Positions 17,132-27,291 are shown, counted from the first letter of the stretch. The stretch is DNA of 64,000 bases from Streptomyces flavofungini (GCF_014650815.1 NZ_BMVR01000003.1:62001-126000), one strand, 5' to 3'. The notes: generated by a model from the letters alone, not told the origin. Made by a program: numbers and translations.

Positions 17132-18142
17132 TCAGCCGACCGGGGCGGGCTCGCGCACCCGGGGCGACGCCGTCACCGGGGGAGCGCTCCGGCCGCGCCG
17201 GGCCCCGACGAGGACGGCCGCCAGCCCCAGCACCGCCCAGACGGCTAGGGTGACCGCGGGACCCGCGGCCGCCGCCCCGTCGAAGAACGCGGTCGAGCGC
17301 AGCAGCGAGCCACCCGCGCCCGGCGGCAGCAACTGGCCGATCAGGCCGACCGGTTCCGGCAGCAGCTGCGGCGCGGACGTCACCCCCGAGAACGGATTGC
17401 CGAGCAGCACCATCAGGAGCGCGCCCACGCCGATGCCCGCGGGCCCGAGCAGCGCCGCGAGCCCGGCCACGGCCGCGGCGACGGCGAGCGCCGACAGGCC
17501 GAGCACCCCGGCCTCCGCCCACCAGTTGCCCGTCAGGATGCCGAGCCAGCTGTCGGCGAGCGCGGCGGCGACGAGGCCGACGAGCGCCGTGGCGAGGACC
17601 AGCGTTCCCGCGGCGCGTACTCCTCGCAGTCCCCGCAGCGTCACCAGTGAGCCCGCCGCGACCCCCGCGATGGCCAGCGGCAGCACGCTCGACCCCAGCG
17701 CGGCCCCGCGCGGATCGGCGTCCGGGGCGGGCACCACGTCGACCGTCGTGACCCGCGCGCCGTCCGGGGCGCCCGCCGCCACCGCCTGCTGGAGGAGCTG
17801 GGCGACGACCGGGCTCGCGGCCGAGGCCGTCAGGAGCTTGGGTCCCTGGCCGGTGGCGACGACCGCGCCGTACACGGTCCGGTCCTCGATGGCGGCGCGG
17901 GCCGCCGCCTCGTCCGCGTACCGGTGGATCTCGAACGCGCCGTCGTGCTGCTGAAGTTGCTTCTGCAGCGGTGCGGTGGCGTGGGCGGGGCCCGCCACGC
18001 CGAGTGGCAGATCGCGTGGGGCGTTCCGGGCGGCGGGCCAGGCGAAGGCCCATAGGGCAAGGGACACCACGAAGGGAACCAGGAGGGCGACCGTCAGCAT
18101 GCGGCGGGCCTGCGGGGGCGCGGCAGGGGACGGCGTGGGCAT
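17132..18142 (-). CDS. ABC-2-like/DUF3533-type membrane protein
   Basis: A 336-residue integral membrane protein. A first membrane segment (about residues 18-38) is followed by an extracytoplasmic domain of about 130 residues, then five or six hydrophobic segments in the C-terminal half. This is the topology of YhgE/Pip and DUF3533 or ABC-2 permease relatives. No ATPase is adjacent. The ATG at 18142 has GGAGAA 5 bp upstream; an upstream extension is rejected. It is divergent from a TetR gene, suggesting that regulator controls a small exporter of unknown substrate. Confidence 0.8.
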   Translation of the reverse strand: MPTPSPAAPPQARRMLTVALLVPFVVSLALWAFAWPAARNAPRDLPLGVAGPAHATAPLQKQLQQHDGAFEIHRYADEAAARAAIEDRTVYGAVVATGQGPKLLTASAASPVVAQLLQQAVAAGAPDGARVTTVDVVPAPDADPRGAALGSSVLPLAIAGVAAGSLVTLRGLRGVRAAGTLVLATALVGLVAAALADSWLGILTGNWWAEAGVLGLSALAVAAAVAGLAALLGPAGIGVGALLMVLLGNPFSGVTSAPQLLPEPVGLIGQLLPPGAGGSLLRSTAFFDGAAAAGPAVTLAVWAVLGLAAVLVGARRGRSAPPVTASPRVREPAPVG

Positions 18143-18220
18143 GAGGTTCTCCAGAGCAAATGGGGTGAGTGGGTGAGGGAAGGTGCTGGCGTCGCCGGTG
18201 AGTCGACGGCATCTAAAGAG

Positions 18221-18298
18221 AATGATCGTTCGTTTTTCTGTGTCTCCACTGTGGGTCCGGGCGTGGTCGGTTGTCAAGAAGGAACGTTCGTTTTACTT
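18221..18298. promoter_or_regulatory. Paired candidate TetR operators
   Basis: Two similar AT-rich boxes lie between the divergent genes: ATGATCGTTCGTTTTT near 18222-18237 and GGAACGTTCGTTTTAC near 18281-18296. Both contain CGTTCGTTTT; the second includes the palindrome GAACGTTC. They are natural sites for the adjacent TetR protein, one near each start. Confidence 0.55.
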
Positions 18299-18305
18299 TG
18301 GGGTC

Positions 18306-18926
18306 ATGGCCCGCGTATCCCAGGAACACCTCGACGCCCGTCGCCGCCAGATCCTCGACGGCGCCGCGCTCTGCTTCGCCCGCAACGGCTTCCACGCCAC
18401 GTCGATGCAGGACGTGCTGAAGGAGGTGGGCTTGTCGGCCGGTGCCGTCTACCGCTACTTCAGCGGCAAGGACGAACTGATCCACGCCATCGTCTCCGAG
18501 GTGCTGCGGGAGATCCGCGAGGTCTTCGAGTCCGCGGCACGGGAGACGCCGCCCCCGCCGCCGGACGTCCTGCTGGGCCGCGCCCTCGGCCAGGTGCTCG
18601 ACCTGAAGCCGGGGCTCGTCGTGCGCGACCGGCCGTACTTCCCGCGGCTCCTGGTGCAGGTCTGGACGGAGACGCTGCGCGACGACGAGCTGCGCGCCCT
18701 CATCCAGGGCGGGTACGACGCGGTGCGGGCGGCCTGGATCCGGATCGTCGAGGGCTACCAGGCCGCGGGCATGATGCGCGCCGACGTACCGGCGGACCAC
18801 GTCGCGCGGACGATGATCGCCCTGGCGCAGGGATTCGCGGCCCAGGTCGCCCTGTTCGACGGGGTGCCGGTGGACGCGCTCGCGGACGGGGTGCGCGGGC
18901 TGATGAGTATGGGCGAGCCCAGCTGA
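18306..18926 (+). CDS. TetR-family repressor
   Basis: A 206-residue regulator. The N-terminal HTH reads R-R-Q-I-L-D-G-A-A-L-C-F-A-R-N-G-F-H-A-T-S-M, then V-G-L-S-A-G-A-V-Y-R-Y-F-S-G-K-D-E-L. The ligand domain is about 140 residues and contains a Pro-rich turn (P-P-P-P-P-D). The start ATG follows GGGGTC. It is divergent from the membrane protein at 17132-18142, its likely target. The ligand is unknown. Confidence 0.93.
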   Translation: MARVSQEHLDARRRQILDGAALCFARNGFHATSMQDVLKEVGLSAGAVYRYFSGKDELIHAIVSEVLREIREVFESAARETPPPPPDVLLGRALGQVLDLKPGLVVRDRPYFPRLLVQVWTETLRDDELRALIQGGYDAVRAAWIRIVEGYQAAGMMRADVPADHVARTMIALAQGFAAQVALFDGVPVDALADGVRGLMSMGEPS

Positions 18927-19124
18927 CGGTCATGGCCGGGTCAAGGGCTGGTTAACCTCGCTGAAACTCCGCCCAACTAGCCTGCCGTGCCACGCCACCT
19001 GGGGATTCCGTACGCCAAGGTGTACATCGGCGCGCACTTCGCTGTGCGCTACATCTTTTCCCGTCGCGGTGGCCGCGGCAGCCGGACCCCGCACGGTTCG
19101 GAGCGAGGACGATGAGGTGGGGAC

Positions 19125-19427
19125 GTGCGACTGACACCGCACGAGCAGGAGAGACTGCTCATCCATGTGGCTGCCGACGTGGCCGAGAAGCGCCGGGCGC
19201 GCGGCCTGCGGCTCAACCATCCCGAGGCGATCGCGCTCATCACGTCGCACCTCCTCGAAGGCGCCCGCGACGGCCGCAGCGTCGCCGATCTGATGACGTC
19301 GGGACGCAAGGTGCTGACGCGGGACGACGTCATGGAGGGCATCCCCGAGATGATCCATGACGTGCAGGTCGAGGCGACGTTCCCGGACGGGACGAAGCTG
19401 GTCACCGTCCACGACCCGATCGTCTGA
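19125..19427 (+). CDS. ureA: Urease gamma subunit
   Basis: A 100-residue UreA, full length. [10 protein letters not shown] starts the protein, followed by [13 protein letters not shown] and the conserved end [19 protein letters not shown] start with GAGGTGGGG upstream. It is the first gene of the urease operon ureABC-F-G-D, whose product hydrolyses urea to ammonia and carbamate in the cytoplasm. Gamma and beta chains are separate genes, as usual in actinobacteria. Confidence 0.98.
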   Translation: MRLTPHEQERLLIHVAADVAEKRRARGLRLNHPEAIALITSHLLEGARDGRSVADLMTSGRKVLTRDDVMEGIPEMIHDVQVEATFPDGTKLVTVHDPIV

Positions 19428-19442
19428 CGGGGGAGTGGACGT

Positions 19443-19808
19443 ATGCAATCCGCAGACACCGCGGGCGCCGCCGGCGGCGTGGGCGAGGGCCCCGGCCCGG
19501 TCCCCGGCGAGATCCTCTTCGCGGACGACCCCGTCCCCTTCAACGAGGGCCGCCCCACCACCCGCATGACCGTCCTCAACGCCGCCGACCGCCCCGTGCA
19601 GGTCGGCTCCCACTACCACTTCGCCGAGGCCAACCCCGGCCTGGAGTTCGACCGGGCCGCCGCGCACGGCCAGCGGCTGAACATCGCCGCGGGCACCGCC
19701 GTGCGCTTCGAGCCCGGTATTCCCGTCGACATCACGCTGGTCCCGCTCGCGGGCGCCCGCATCGTGCCGGGGCTGCGCGGCGAGACCGGAGGTGCCCTCG
19801 ATGGCTGA
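19443..19808 (+). CDS. ureB: Urease beta subunit
   Basis: A 121-residue UreB. The core begins P-G-E-I-L-F-A-D-D at about residue 21 and contains [20 protein letters not shown], the hallmark. The first 20 residues are a Gly/Ala-rich extension beyond the usual 101-106 residue length. It lies 15 bp after ureA and overlaps the ureC start by 8 bp. Confidence 0.97.
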   Translation: MQSADTAGAAGGVGEGPGPVPGEILFADDPVPFNEGRPTTRMTVLNAADRPVQVGSHYHFAEANPGLEFDRAAAHGQRLNIAAGTAVRFEPGIPVDITLVPLAGARIVPGLRGETGGALDG

Positions 19809-21522
19809 GCTGTCCCGCGCCGCGTACGCCGACCTGTTCGGCCCGACGACCGGCGACCGGATCCGGCTCGCCGACACCGGACTGCTCGTCGAGATCGAGG
19901 AGGACCGCTCCGGCGGCCCCGGACGCTCCGGCGACGAGGCGGTGTTCGGCGGCGGCAAGGTCATCCGCGAGTCGATGGGCCAGTCCCGCACGACCCGCGC
20001 CGAAGGAGCACCCGACACCGTCGTCACCGGCGCCGTCATCATCGACCACTGGGGCGTGATCAAGGCCGACGTGGGCATCCGCGACGGCCGGATCACCGGC
20101 ATCGGCAAGGCCGGGAACCCGGACACGATGGACGGCGTGCACCCCGATCTCGTCATCGGGCCGGAGACCGAGATCCTGGCGGGCAACGGCAAGATCCTCA
20201 CCGCGGGCGGCATCGACACCCACATCCACTTCATCTCGCCCACCATCGTCGACGAGGCCCTGGCCTCCGGCGTCACCACGCTCATCGGCGGCGGCACCGG
20301 CCCCGCCGAGGGCAGCAAGGCCACCACCATCACCCCCGGCGCCTGGTACCTGGCCCGAATGTTCGCCGCGATGGAGAACGCCCCGGTCAACATCGGCTTC
20401 CTGGGCAAGGGCAACACCACGTCCGCCGAGTCGATGCACGCCCAGCTCCGCGCGGGCGCCGTCAGCTTCAAGATCCACGAGGACTGGGGCGCGACCCCGG
20501 CGGTGATCGACGCCTGTCTGAACGTGTGCGAGGACACCGGCGCCCAACTCGCCGTTCACACCGACACGCTCAACGAGGCGGGCTTCGTCGACGCCACCTT
20601 CGCGGCCGTCGCCGGACGCACCCTGCACGCCTTCCACGTGGAGGGCGCGGGCGGCGGCCACGCGCCGGACATGATCACGGCGGTCTCGCTGCCCAACATG
20701 CTGCCGAGCTCCACCAACCCGACGCGGCCGCACACCGTCAACACCGTCGAGGAGCACCTCGACATGCTGATGGTCTGTCACCACCTCAACCCGGCCGTGC
20801 CGGAGGACCTGGCCTTCGCCGAGTCCCGCATCCGCCCGACCACCATCGGCGCGGAGGACATCCTCCACGACCTCGGCGCCATCTCCATCATGTCCTCCGA
20901 CTCCCAGGCCATGGGCCGCGTCGGCGAGGTCATCCTCCGCACCTGGCAGACGGCCCACGTGATGAAGCGGCGCCGCGGCTCGCTCCCCGGGGACACCCGG
21001 GCCGACAACCACCGGGCCCGGCGGTACGTCGCCAAGTACACGATCAACGCGGCCATCGCGCAGGGCATCGAGCGCGAGGTCGGCTCCGTCGAGAGCGGCA
21101 AGCTGGCCGACCTGGTGCTGTGGGAGCCCGCGTTCTTCGGCGTCAAACCCCAAGTGGTCCTCAAGGGCGGCCAGATCGCGTACGCGCAGATGGGCGACGC
21201 CAACGCCTCCATCCCGACCCCGCAACCGGTCCTTCCCCGCCCGATGTTCGGCGGCCACGGCCGAGCGCCCGCCCGCAACTCCCTCACCTTCGTCACCCAG
21301 TCCGCGCTGGACGACGGCCTGCCCGAACGCCTCGCCCTTGAGCGGCAGTTCGTGCCGATCGCCTCCACCCGGGGCCGGACGAAGGCCGACATGCGCGAGA
21401 ACGACGCGCTGCCGAGAGTCGAAGTCGCCCCCGACAGCTTCGCCGTACGCATCGACGGCGAACTCGTCGAACCCGCACCCGCCGCCGAACTGCCGCTCGC
21501 GCAGCGGTACTTCCTGTTCTGA
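19801..21522 (+). CDS. ureC: Urease alpha subunit (catalytic)
   Basis: A 573-residue nickel metalloenzyme subunit with all active-site segments. The nickel ligands are in D-T-H-I-H-F, and the carbamylated Lys in S-F-K-I-H-E-D-W-G. Nickel-ligand His residues are in the V-H-T-D-T-L-N-E region and [11 protein letters not shown]. The mobile-flap Cys/His pair is in M-V-C-H-H-L-N, and the Asp ligand in S-S-D-S-Q-A-M-G-R. The ATG at 19801 inside the end of ureB gives the standard M-A-E-L-S-R N-terminus; a GTG 9 bp earlier is rejected. Confidence 0.98.
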   Translation: MAELSRAAYADLFGPTTGDRIRLADTGLLVEIEEDRSGGPGRSGDEAVFGGGKVIRESMGQSRTTRAEGAPDTVVTGAVIIDHWGVIKADVGIRDGRITGIGKAGNPDTMDGVHPDLVIGPETEILAGNGKILTAGGIDTHIHFISPTIVDEALASGVTTLIGGGTGPAEGSKATTITPGAWYLARMFAAMENAPVNIGFLGKGNTTSAESMHAQLRAGAVSFKIHEDWGATPAVIDACLNVCEDTGAQLAVHTDTLNEAGFVDATFAAVAGRTLHAFHVEGAGGGHAPDMITAVSLPNMLPSSTNPTRPHTVNTVEEHLDMLMVCHHLNPAVPEDLAFAESRIRPTTIGAEDILHDLGAISIMSSDSQAMGRVGEVILRTWQTAHVMKRRRGSLPGDTRADNHRARRYVAKYTINAAIAQGIEREVGSVESGKLADLVLWEPAFFGVKPQVVLKGGQIAYAQMGDANASIPTPQPVLPRPMFGGHGRAPARNSLTFVTQSALDDGLPERLALERQFVPIASTRGRTKADMRENDALPRVEVAPDSFAVRIDGELVEPAPAAELPLAQRYFLF

Positions 21523-21536
21523 GGCGGTGACCGGAC

Positions 21537-22211
21537 ATGTCGCGGGCCGCACTTCTGGTCCTGGCCGACGGCCGCTTCCCCGCCGGGGGCCATGCGCACT
21601 CCGGCGGGGCCGAGGCGGCCGTGAAGGCGGGGCGGATCACCGGGGCGGCGTCCCTGGAGGACTTCTGCCGGGGTCGGCTGCACACCACCGGTACGGTGTC
21701 GGCCGCCCTCGCCGCGGCAGCGGCGCTAGGAGTCGACCCTGTCGCCCTCGACGGGGCGGCGGACGCGCGCACGCCGTCGGCCGCGCTGCGGGCTGCCGCG
21801 CGCAGGCTCGGGCGGCAGCTGCTGCGGGCCGCGCGGGTCGCGTGGCCCGCGCCGGAACTCGACGCGCTGGCACGGGAGTTCCCCAAGGGCGCCCACCAGC
21901 CGGTCGTCCTCGGCGTGGCGGCGCGGGCGGCCGGGCTCGGCGCGGAGGACGCCGCGTACTGCTCCGCGTACGAGGCCGTCAGCGGCCCCGCCACCGCCGT
22001 GGTACGCCTCCTGAGCCTCGACCCGTTCGACGCGACGGCTGTGCTGGCCCGGCTCGCACCGGAGTTGGACGGCGTCGCGCGCGACGCCGCGGAGTCCGCT
22101 CGGCGGGCGGTGGGGGAGGGGGTGGACGTACTGCCCGCCGCGTCGGCGCCGTTGCTGGAGGTGGGGGCGGAGGGGCATGCGGGGTGGGCGGTGCGGTTGT
22201 TCGCGTCATAG
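21537..22211 (+). CDS. ureF: Urease accessory protein UreF
   Basis: A 224-residue helical chaperone that with UreG and UreD/H loads nickel into apo-urease. The start [19 protein letters not shown] matches the UreF signature, and [12 protein letters not shown] is the family central motif. It starts 14 bp after ureC. Unlike the rest of the operon, 272 bp separate it from ureG. Confidence 0.95.
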   Translation: MSRAALLVLADGRFPAGGHAHSGGAEAAVKAGRITGAASLEDFCRGRLHTTGTVSAALAAAAALGVDPVALDGAADARTPSAALRAAARRLGRQLLRAARVAWPAPELDALAREFPKGAHQPVVLGVAARAAGLGAEDAAYCSAYEAVSGPATAVVRLLSLDPFDATAVLARLAPELDGVARDAAESARRAVGEGVDVLPAASAPLLEVGAEGHAGWAVRLFAS

Positions 22212-22266
22212 GCCGTGCTGACGGGGGTGCCGCCGATCGGCCTTCGGTCAGACCCACCAGCGCATT

Positions 22267-22395
22267 CCCAGCCCGTCCGGCTCTTGAGAACGAGCGCGGA
22301 GCGCGATCGGCGCAGGACTGTCCCAGCCGCACGGGACGTCAGACGAGAGCTGGGGTCCAGGGGGCGCGGCGCCCCTGGTTACGGGAAGGGGCGGG
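22267..22395 (+). repeat. Dispersed intergenic repeat, copy B, inside the urease operon
   Basis: Starts with CAGCCCGTCCGG (22270), then ACGAGCGCGG and AGCGCGATCGGC. A G/C hairpin GGGGGCGC...GCGCCCC lies near 22358-22376, and the end is TTACGGGAAGGGGCGG (about 22379-22394). It shares both ends with copy A after bioD. The 22212-22483 gap holds no gene. The hairpin could reduce read-through from ureF into ureG. Confidence 0.75.
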
Positions 22396-22483
22396 GACTG
22401 GGGAATGCCCCGCGCAGCGCCCGGCCCCCCACCAACACCACAACCGCCCCCCGACCAACCACCGCCCAAGGAGCCCAGCGACC

Positions 22484-23254
22484 ATGCACCTCGACCACGC
22501 CCACGACGAATCCAAGGCCGTCAGCGCGGACGCGCACCGCCCCGACGGCACCCGCCGAGCGCTCCGCATCGGCCTGGGCGGCCCGGTCGGCTCCGGCAAG
22601 ACGGCCACCGTGGCCGCCCTCTGCCAGGCGCTTCGCGCCGAACTCTCCCTCGCCGTGGTGACCAATGACATCTACACCCGGGAGGACGCGGAGTTCCTGC
22701 TCCGCGAGGCGGTCCTGCCGCCGGAGCGCATCACCGCCGTGGAAACGGGAGCCTGCCCCCACACCGCCATCCGGGACGACATCTCCGCGAACCTGGAGGC
22801 GGTGGAGGACCTGGAGGACGAGGTCGGACCGCTGGACCTGATCCTGGTGGAGTCCGGCGGCGACAACCTCACGGCGACCTTCTCGCGCGGCCTGGTGGAC
22901 GCGCAGATCTTCGTCATCGACGTGGCGGGCGGCGACGACATCCCCCGCAAGGGCGGCCCCGGCGTCACGACGGCGGACCTGCTCGTCGTGAACAAGACCG
23001 ACCTCGCCCCGTACGTGGGCTCGGACCTGGCCCGTATGGCCGCCGACGCGAAGGCCCAGCGCGCGGAACTGCCGGTGGTGTTCCAGTCGCTGCGTTCGGA
23101 GGAGCACGTCACGGCGGTCGCGCGCTGGGTGCGTGAGCAGCACGCGGCCTGGACGAAGAAGCAGGCGGCCCCGGCCCCGACACCGACCGCCCCGGCCCCG
23201 GCTACGCCGGTACCGACGGCGTCCGCCCCGATCACGACCGCACCGACGCGGTGA
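22484..23254 (+). CDS. ureG: Urease accessory GTPase UreG
   Basis: A 256-residue SIMIBI-class GTPase powering nickel insertion into urease. The P-loop G-P-V-G-S-G-K-T is at residues 33-40, and [10 protein letters not shown] carries the nickel-binding Cys-Pro-His. [11 protein letters not shown] and the guanine motif V-N-K-T-D-L follow. The N-terminus M-H-L-D-H-A-H is a short His-rich nickel-binding arm. The C-terminal 30 residues are an unusual Pro/Ala/Thr tail. The start was placed at ATG 22484 after AAGGAG; a much longer upstream frame is rejected. Its stop overlaps the ureD GTG. Confidence 0.97.
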   Translation: MHLDHAHDESKAVSADAHRPDGTRRALRIGLGGPVGSGKTATVAALCQALRAELSLAVVTNDIYTREDAEFLLREAVLPPERITAVETGACPHTAIRDDISANLEAVEDLEDEVGPLDLILVESGGDNLTATFSRGLVDAQIFVIDVAGGDDIPRKGGPGVTTADLLVVNKTDLAPYVGSDLARMAADAKAQRAELPVVFQSLRSEEHVTAVARWVREQHAAWTKKQAAPAPTPTAPAPATPVPTASAPITTAPTR

Positions 23255-24057
23255 CCTCCCACCCCCCGGCCCCCAACCTCACGGCCCTCAGCCCGCCCCA
23301 AAGCCCCGCAGGCGTCCACGCCCGAGCCCGCATCAGCGCCCGCCCGGACGCCCACGGCCGCACGGTCCTGCCCGTGCTGCACGGCGAGGGCCCCCTGGCC
23401 CTGCGCCGCACCCGCGCCACGGGACCGGAGGCCCACGTCACGCTGGTGGGGGCGATGAGCGGGCCCCTCGGCGGGGACCACCTGGCCGTGGCGGCGGAGG
23501 TCGCCGAGGGGGCGAGGCTGAGCGTCGGGTCCGCCGCCGCGACGATCGCGCTGCCGGGGCAGGACGGGGCCCCGGCACGGTACGACGTGTCGCTCACCGT
23601 CGCCGACGGGGCGGAACTGCACTGGCTGCCCGAACAGTTGATCTCGGTGCGGGGGAGCGAGCTGCGCGTCACGACGCGAGCCGACATCGGGCCGGGCGGA
23701 CGGCTCGTGCTGCGCGAGGAACAGGTGCTCGGACGGACCGGCGAGGCCCCCGGGCTGCTGCACAGCAGGCTGACGGTGCGCCACGCCGGGCGAACGATCC
23801 TCGACCAGGAGCTGTCGTGCGGACCGGGCGCCCCGGCGGGCTGGGACGGCCCCGCGGTCCTGGCGGGCCATCGAGCCGTTGGTCAGCTCATCGTCGTACG
23901 CCCGGAGTTCGCACACGAGGGCGTGAAGCCCGTCATGCTCGGCGACTGCGCCGCGCTGACCCCCCTGGCGGGTCCCGGGGCCCTGGTCACCGCCCTCGCC
24001 CCGGACGCCCTGCGGCTGCGCCGCATCCTCGACGACGCCCTGAACCGCCTGACGTAG
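23251..24057 (+). CDS. ureD: Urease accessory protein UreD (UreH)
   Basis: A 268-residue scaffold of the urease activation complex. G-P-L-G-G-D-H-L (family G-x-x-x-G-D) is near residue 75, L-P-E-Q-L-I near 128, and Q-E-L-S-C-G in the second half. The GTG start overlaps the ureG stop (GTGA), implying coupling. It is the last gene of the operon, completing the UreDFG set; no ureE is seen. Confidence 0.94.
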   Translation: MTSHPPAPNLTALSPPQSPAGVHARARISARPDAHGRTVLPVLHGEGPLALRRTRATGPEAHVTLVGAMSGPLGGDHLAVAAEVAEGARLSVGSAAATIALPGQDGAPARYDVSLTVADGAELHWLPEQLISVRGSELRVTTRADIGPGGRLVLREEQVLGRTGEAPGLLHSRLTVRHAGRTILDQELSCGPGAPAGWDGPAVLAGHRAVGQLIVVRPEFAHEGVKPVMLGDCAALTPLAGPGALVTALAPDALRLRRILDDALNRLT

Positions 24058-24398
24058 CGCGCCGCGAAGGCGGCCGCTGGTCGGCCGGACCGCCCTGGCA
24101 TCGCGGATGCCCGGAATCCGGCGACGGCGGCCCGGGTTCCGGGATCGCGTACGCGCCCCCGCGAGGCGCCTCGGCTCGATCCGGCCAATCACGACCGCAC
24201 AGCGGGCCCGCGGGCTCTCGCCGTCGTGCCAGCCCGCGGCGCCCGCCGCCGCCGGCTGCCGTGACGCCGTGGGTGTCCTGCCTGGCCGTGGCGACGGCGC
24301 GGCTGGCGGGAACGTCTCCTGGCGGCCCTGTGCCCGGCGTCCGGACGTGGTTCTCTGGCGGAGGCCCGCCCTGGAGTCCCCTCGGAAGGGCGCCCCGT
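24058..24398. other. Intergenic stretch without a convincing gene
   Basis: A 341-bp GC-rich gap between ureD and the ferredoxin reductase gene. Frames through it on both strands have Arg/Pro/Gly-only composition. It should hold the ureD terminator and the promoter of the desaturase island; I see no clear consensus for either. Confidence 0.5.
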
Positions 24399-25622
24399 AT
24401 GCCAGCCTTCTCACCTCATCCGCCGTCGCCGCCCTGGGGCCTCCCAGGCCGGGTCGGCAGACGTCTCCTCTCGGTCCTGGGAACTCTGACGGCCCCGTTG
24501 ACCACGCCCCTCTCCCCGGACGACTACCTCGGCCTCGTCGATCCGCTGCTCTGCGCACGGCACCCCGCGGGCGTGGTGACCGCGGTGCGGCCCGAGACCG
24601 CGGACGCCGCCACGCTGGTGATCCGGCCGGGCCTCGGGTGGCGCGGTGGCCATCGTGCGGGTCAATTCCTGCCGGTGGGCGTCGAGTTGGACGGCGTACG
24701 GCACTGGCGTACGTACTCCCTCACCTCCGCCGCCGACGCACCGGGCCGTGAGGTGACCATCACCGTCAAAGCGGATCCCCGAGGCAAGGTGTCGCCGCAC
24801 CTGGTGCACCGGACACCGCCCGGCACCCTCCTCCGACTCGGCCCCGCACAGGGGGAGTTCGTGCTCCCCGCGCCCGGCGCGACGCCCGATCGGCTGCTGT
24901 TCGTGACGGCGGGCAGCGGTGTCACACCCGTCATGGGGATGCTGCGTACGCTCGTACGTCGTCCAGGGCCGGGCCCCGACGTCGTACTGCTGCACAGCGC
25001 GCCCGCACCGGACGAGTGTCTGTTCCATGCCGAACTGGGTCATCTGGCCCACGAGGTGCCGTGGTTGCGTCTCCACCTGCGGTACACACGCACCGCCGGC
25101 CGGATCACCGGACGCGACATCGACCTGCTCTGCCCGGACTGGCGGTCCCGCGAGACGTGGGCCTGCGGCCCTGAGGGGCTGCTCGACGTACTGCGTGAGC
25201 ACGGCGAGGCGGGGCGGCCACGCGCGGAACGACCTGCTGGGGAACACCCGGGCGGCGCGGAGGGCCCGTGCGTGCGACGTCTGCATGTGGAGCGCTTCCG
25301 CCTTGCCGCACCGGCCGCCCTGCCGTCTGCCACCCCGCTCGGCCCCGTCGCCGCCAACGACGGGGCAGGCGGCCGCGTGCGGTTCGCGCGCAGCGGAGTC
25401 GAGGTCGAATCGGCCGCGTCCGTGCCCCTTCTGGAGGCCGGTGAGCGCGCGGGCCTGCCGATGCCGTACGGGTGCCGCCGGGGCATCTGTTTCGGCTGCC
25501 TCGTGCCCTTGGTCAGCGGACGCGTGCGCGATCTGCGGACCGGTGAAGTGCGCGACGGAGACGGCGAGTTGATCCAGACCTGTGTCCAGTCCGCGGCCGG
25601 ACCGGTCGTACTCGACCGCTGA
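24399..25622 (+). CDS. Ferredoxin-NAD(P)H reductase fused to 2Fe-2S ferredoxin (desaturase electron donor)
   Basis: A 407-residue flavin/iron-sulfur electron-transfer protein. The FAD-binding motif R-T-Y-S-L-T-S-A is near residue 110, and the NAD-binding start V-T-A-G-S-G-V-T-P near 170. A C-terminal plant-type ferredoxin has Cys359, Cys364, Cys367 and Cys395 (C-x4-C-x2-C-x27-C). It is 87 bp upstream of a fatty acid desaturase, the same pair as the mycobacterial oxidoreductase/DesA3 system, so it most likely passes electrons from NAD(P)H to that di-iron enzyme. A ~20-residue Pro-rich head precedes the fold. The ATG at 24399 has AAGGG upstream; an upstream extension is rejected. Confidence 0.92.
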   Translation: MPAFSPHPPSPPWGLPGRVGRRLLSVLGTLTAPLTTPLSPDDYLGLVDPLLCARHPAGVVTAVRPETADAATLVIRPGLGWRGGHRAGQFLPVGVELDGVRHWRTYSLTSAADAPGREVTITVKADPRGKVSPHLVHRTPPGTLLRLGPAQGEFVLPAPGATPDRLLFVTAGSGVTPVMGMLRTLVRRPGPGPDVVLLHSAPAPDECLFHAELGHLAHEVPWLRLHLRYTRTAGRITGRDIDLLCPDWRSRETWACGPEGLLDVLREHGEAGRPRAERPAGEHPGGAEGPCVRRLHVERFRLAAPAALPSATPLGPVAANDGAGGRVRFARSGVEVESAASVPLLEAGERAGLPMPYGCRRGICFGCLVPLVSGRVRDLRTGEVRDGDGELIQTCVQSAAGPVVLDR

Positions 25623-25709
25623 GGCGACCACTGAGCCGGCCGCTGTCGACCGTCGATTCCCGCCCGTCCCCGACGGCCGATTCCCGCCCCGAACCCTCAA
25701 GGAGCCACC

Positions 25710-26816
25710 GTGACCTCGACCGTCAGGGACCAGCTGATGCCGACGCCGCCGTCGAAGCCGACGACGGCGCATCCCCTCGAACCACCGCCCTGGACCGATG
25801 AGTTCGGAACCGAACTCGACCGTCTCCGCGCCGAGATCGTCGCCGGGCGCGGCGCGCGCGACGCCCGGTACATCCACAGGGTGATCGCCGTCCAGCGCGG
25901 CCTGGAGGCGGGCGGCCGCATCGCCCTGTCCGTCTCGCTCCTGCCGCCCGCCTGGCTCGCGGGCACCGCGATGCTCACCACCGCCAAGGTCCTGGAGAAC
26001 ATGGAGCTGGGCCACAACATCCTGCACGGCCAGTGGGACTGGATGGGCGATCCGGCCGTCCACTCCACGACCTGGGAGTGGGACTTCCTCACCCCTGCCG
26101 ACGCCTGGAAGCACACCCACAACCACCTGCACCACACGTACACGAACGTCGTCGGCCGTGACCGGGACCTCGGCTACACCATCTTGCGCATGAGCCCCGA
26201 ACAGCCCTGGCGCCCGGTGTACCTCCTGCAACCCCTGTACGCCGCCCTGCTCGCGCCCGTCTTCGAGTGGGGCATCGCCCTGTACGACCTGGAGGCGGAC
26301 GCCGTGACCGCGGGCCGCAAGAGCGTGCGGAGCCTGTTCGGCGAGATCGGGCGGCTGTTCCGCAAGGGCGTACGGCAGGCGGCCAAGGACTACGTCCTCT
26401 TCCCGCTCCTCGCGGGCCCCTCCGCGCTGCCCTGCCTGCTTGGCAACCTCACCGCGAACGTGCTGCGCAACGTCTGGGCGCACACCGTGATCTTCTGCGG
26501 TCATTTCCCCGGTGACGTCAGGACCTTCTCGGAGGCCGACATCGAGGGGGAGACCCGCGGTCAGTGGTACCTGCGGCAGATCCAGGGCTCGGCCGACTTC
26601 GAGGGCGGCTTCCTGCTGCACGTGCTGTCCGGCAACCTCGGCCACCAGATCGAGCACCATGTCTTCCCCGACCTCCCCAGCAGCCGCTACGCCGAGCTGG
26701 CCCCACGAGTGCGGAGCCTGTGCGCGGAGTACGGCGTCCCGTATGCGACCGGACCGCTGTGGCGGCAGTACGCGTCCATGTGGGGGCGCGTCGTTCGGTA
26801 CGCGGTGCCGGGGTGA
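25710..26816 (+). CDS. Fatty acid desaturase (DesA3-like, membrane di-iron)
   Basis: A 368-residue integral-membrane desaturase. Its three His boxes are H-N-I-L-H (about residue 108), H-T-H-N-H-L-H-H (about 137) and H-Q-I-E-H-H near residue 320. Hydrophobic segments lie around residues 73-95 and 168-190 and before the third box. The third box with Gln is typical of front-end and DesA3-type desaturases. It introduces a double bond into membrane acyl chains using O2 and electrons from the upstream reductase. GTG start with AAGGAG 6 bp upstream. Confidence 0.94.
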   Translation: MTSTVRDQLMPTPPSKPTTAHPLEPPPWTDEFGTELDRLRAEIVAGRGARDARYIHRVIAVQRGLEAGGRIALSVSLLPPAWLAGTAMLTTAKVLENMELGHNILHGQWDWMGDPAVHSTTWEWDFLTPADAWKHTHNHLHHTYTNVVGRDRDLGYTILRMSPEQPWRPVYLLQPLYAALLAPVFEWGIALYDLEADAVTAGRKSVRSLFGEIGRLFRKGVRQAAKDYVLFPLLAGPSALPCLLGNLTANVLRNVWAHTVIFCGHFPGDVRTFSEADIEGETRGQWYLRQIQGSADFEGGFLLHVLSGNLGHQIEHHVFPDLPSSRYAELAPRVRSLCAEYGVPYATGPLWRQYASMWGRVVRYAVPG

Positions 26817-26899
26817 GCCTTTCGGGGCCGGGGGCTCGGCCCCGGCGACGGCCGCGCGGCGGGGATCGGTTCCACTTCGACCGCCCCAGGGGTCCGGTA

Positions 26900-27009
26900 G
26901 GAGTACGGTGAGGGAAGCGAGGACCTTTCGTATACCGGCGTTCAGACCGGTCTCGGCCTCGTGGTTCCACGACACCGGGTGCCGCGCGCTCGGAGGCAGG
27001 TTCCGCCTT
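26900..27009 (+). promoter_or_regulatory. Conserved leader, copy 1 (before the 93-residue protein)
   Basis: GGAGTAC at 26900-26906, GAGGA at 26919-26923, then TTTCG and ACCGGC (26934-26939), and GCAGG at 26996-27000, 9 nt before the ATG. The same ordered blocks precede the genes at 29148 and 29803 with nearly equal total length (97-108 nt). CGTGG-TT-CCACG and ACCGG...CCGGT can pair within it. It may be a shared promoter plus structured 5' leader. Confidence 0.55.
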
Positions 27010-27291
27010 ATGACCGCCGAACCCTCACTGTCGTCCGAGCGTGCCGAGGTCCGCATCGTCACCACGTCACCGGAGACGGCACGGCGAGTCGCCGATGTGC
27101 TGCGGAGGTTCTTCGCCTGCGACGAAGGCCGCAGCTACCCGGCGGGCCCCGAAGGCACGGACACGCGCCTGCACCTGACCCTGGACGCCTCGCACGCCGC
27201 GGCTCCCTCGCACAGCACGCACGCGGTCCGGCCGTGGATCGAGACCAGCCGAAGGCCCACCGACCGTACGCATCCGCGCGAGGCGGTCTGA
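27010..27291 (+). CDS. Small conserved hypothetical protein in desaturase island
   Basis: A 93-residue soluble protein. A beta-strand start R-I-V-T-T-S-P-E-T-A-R-R-V-A-D-V-L-R-R-F-F is followed by R-L-H-L-T-L-D-A-S. This suggests a small alpha/beta fold such as is seen in proteins that accompany stress-regulated operons. I do not recognise the family by name. It is preceded by the conserved ~100-nt leader shared with two DUF5994 genes, so it is probably co-regulated with them. ATG start at 27010 with GCAGG about 9 nt upstream. Confidence 0.75.
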   Translation: MTAEPSLSSERAEVRIVTTSPETARRVADVLRRFFACDEGRSYPAGPEGTDTRLHLTLDASHAAAPSHSTHAVRPWIETSRRPTDRTHPREAV

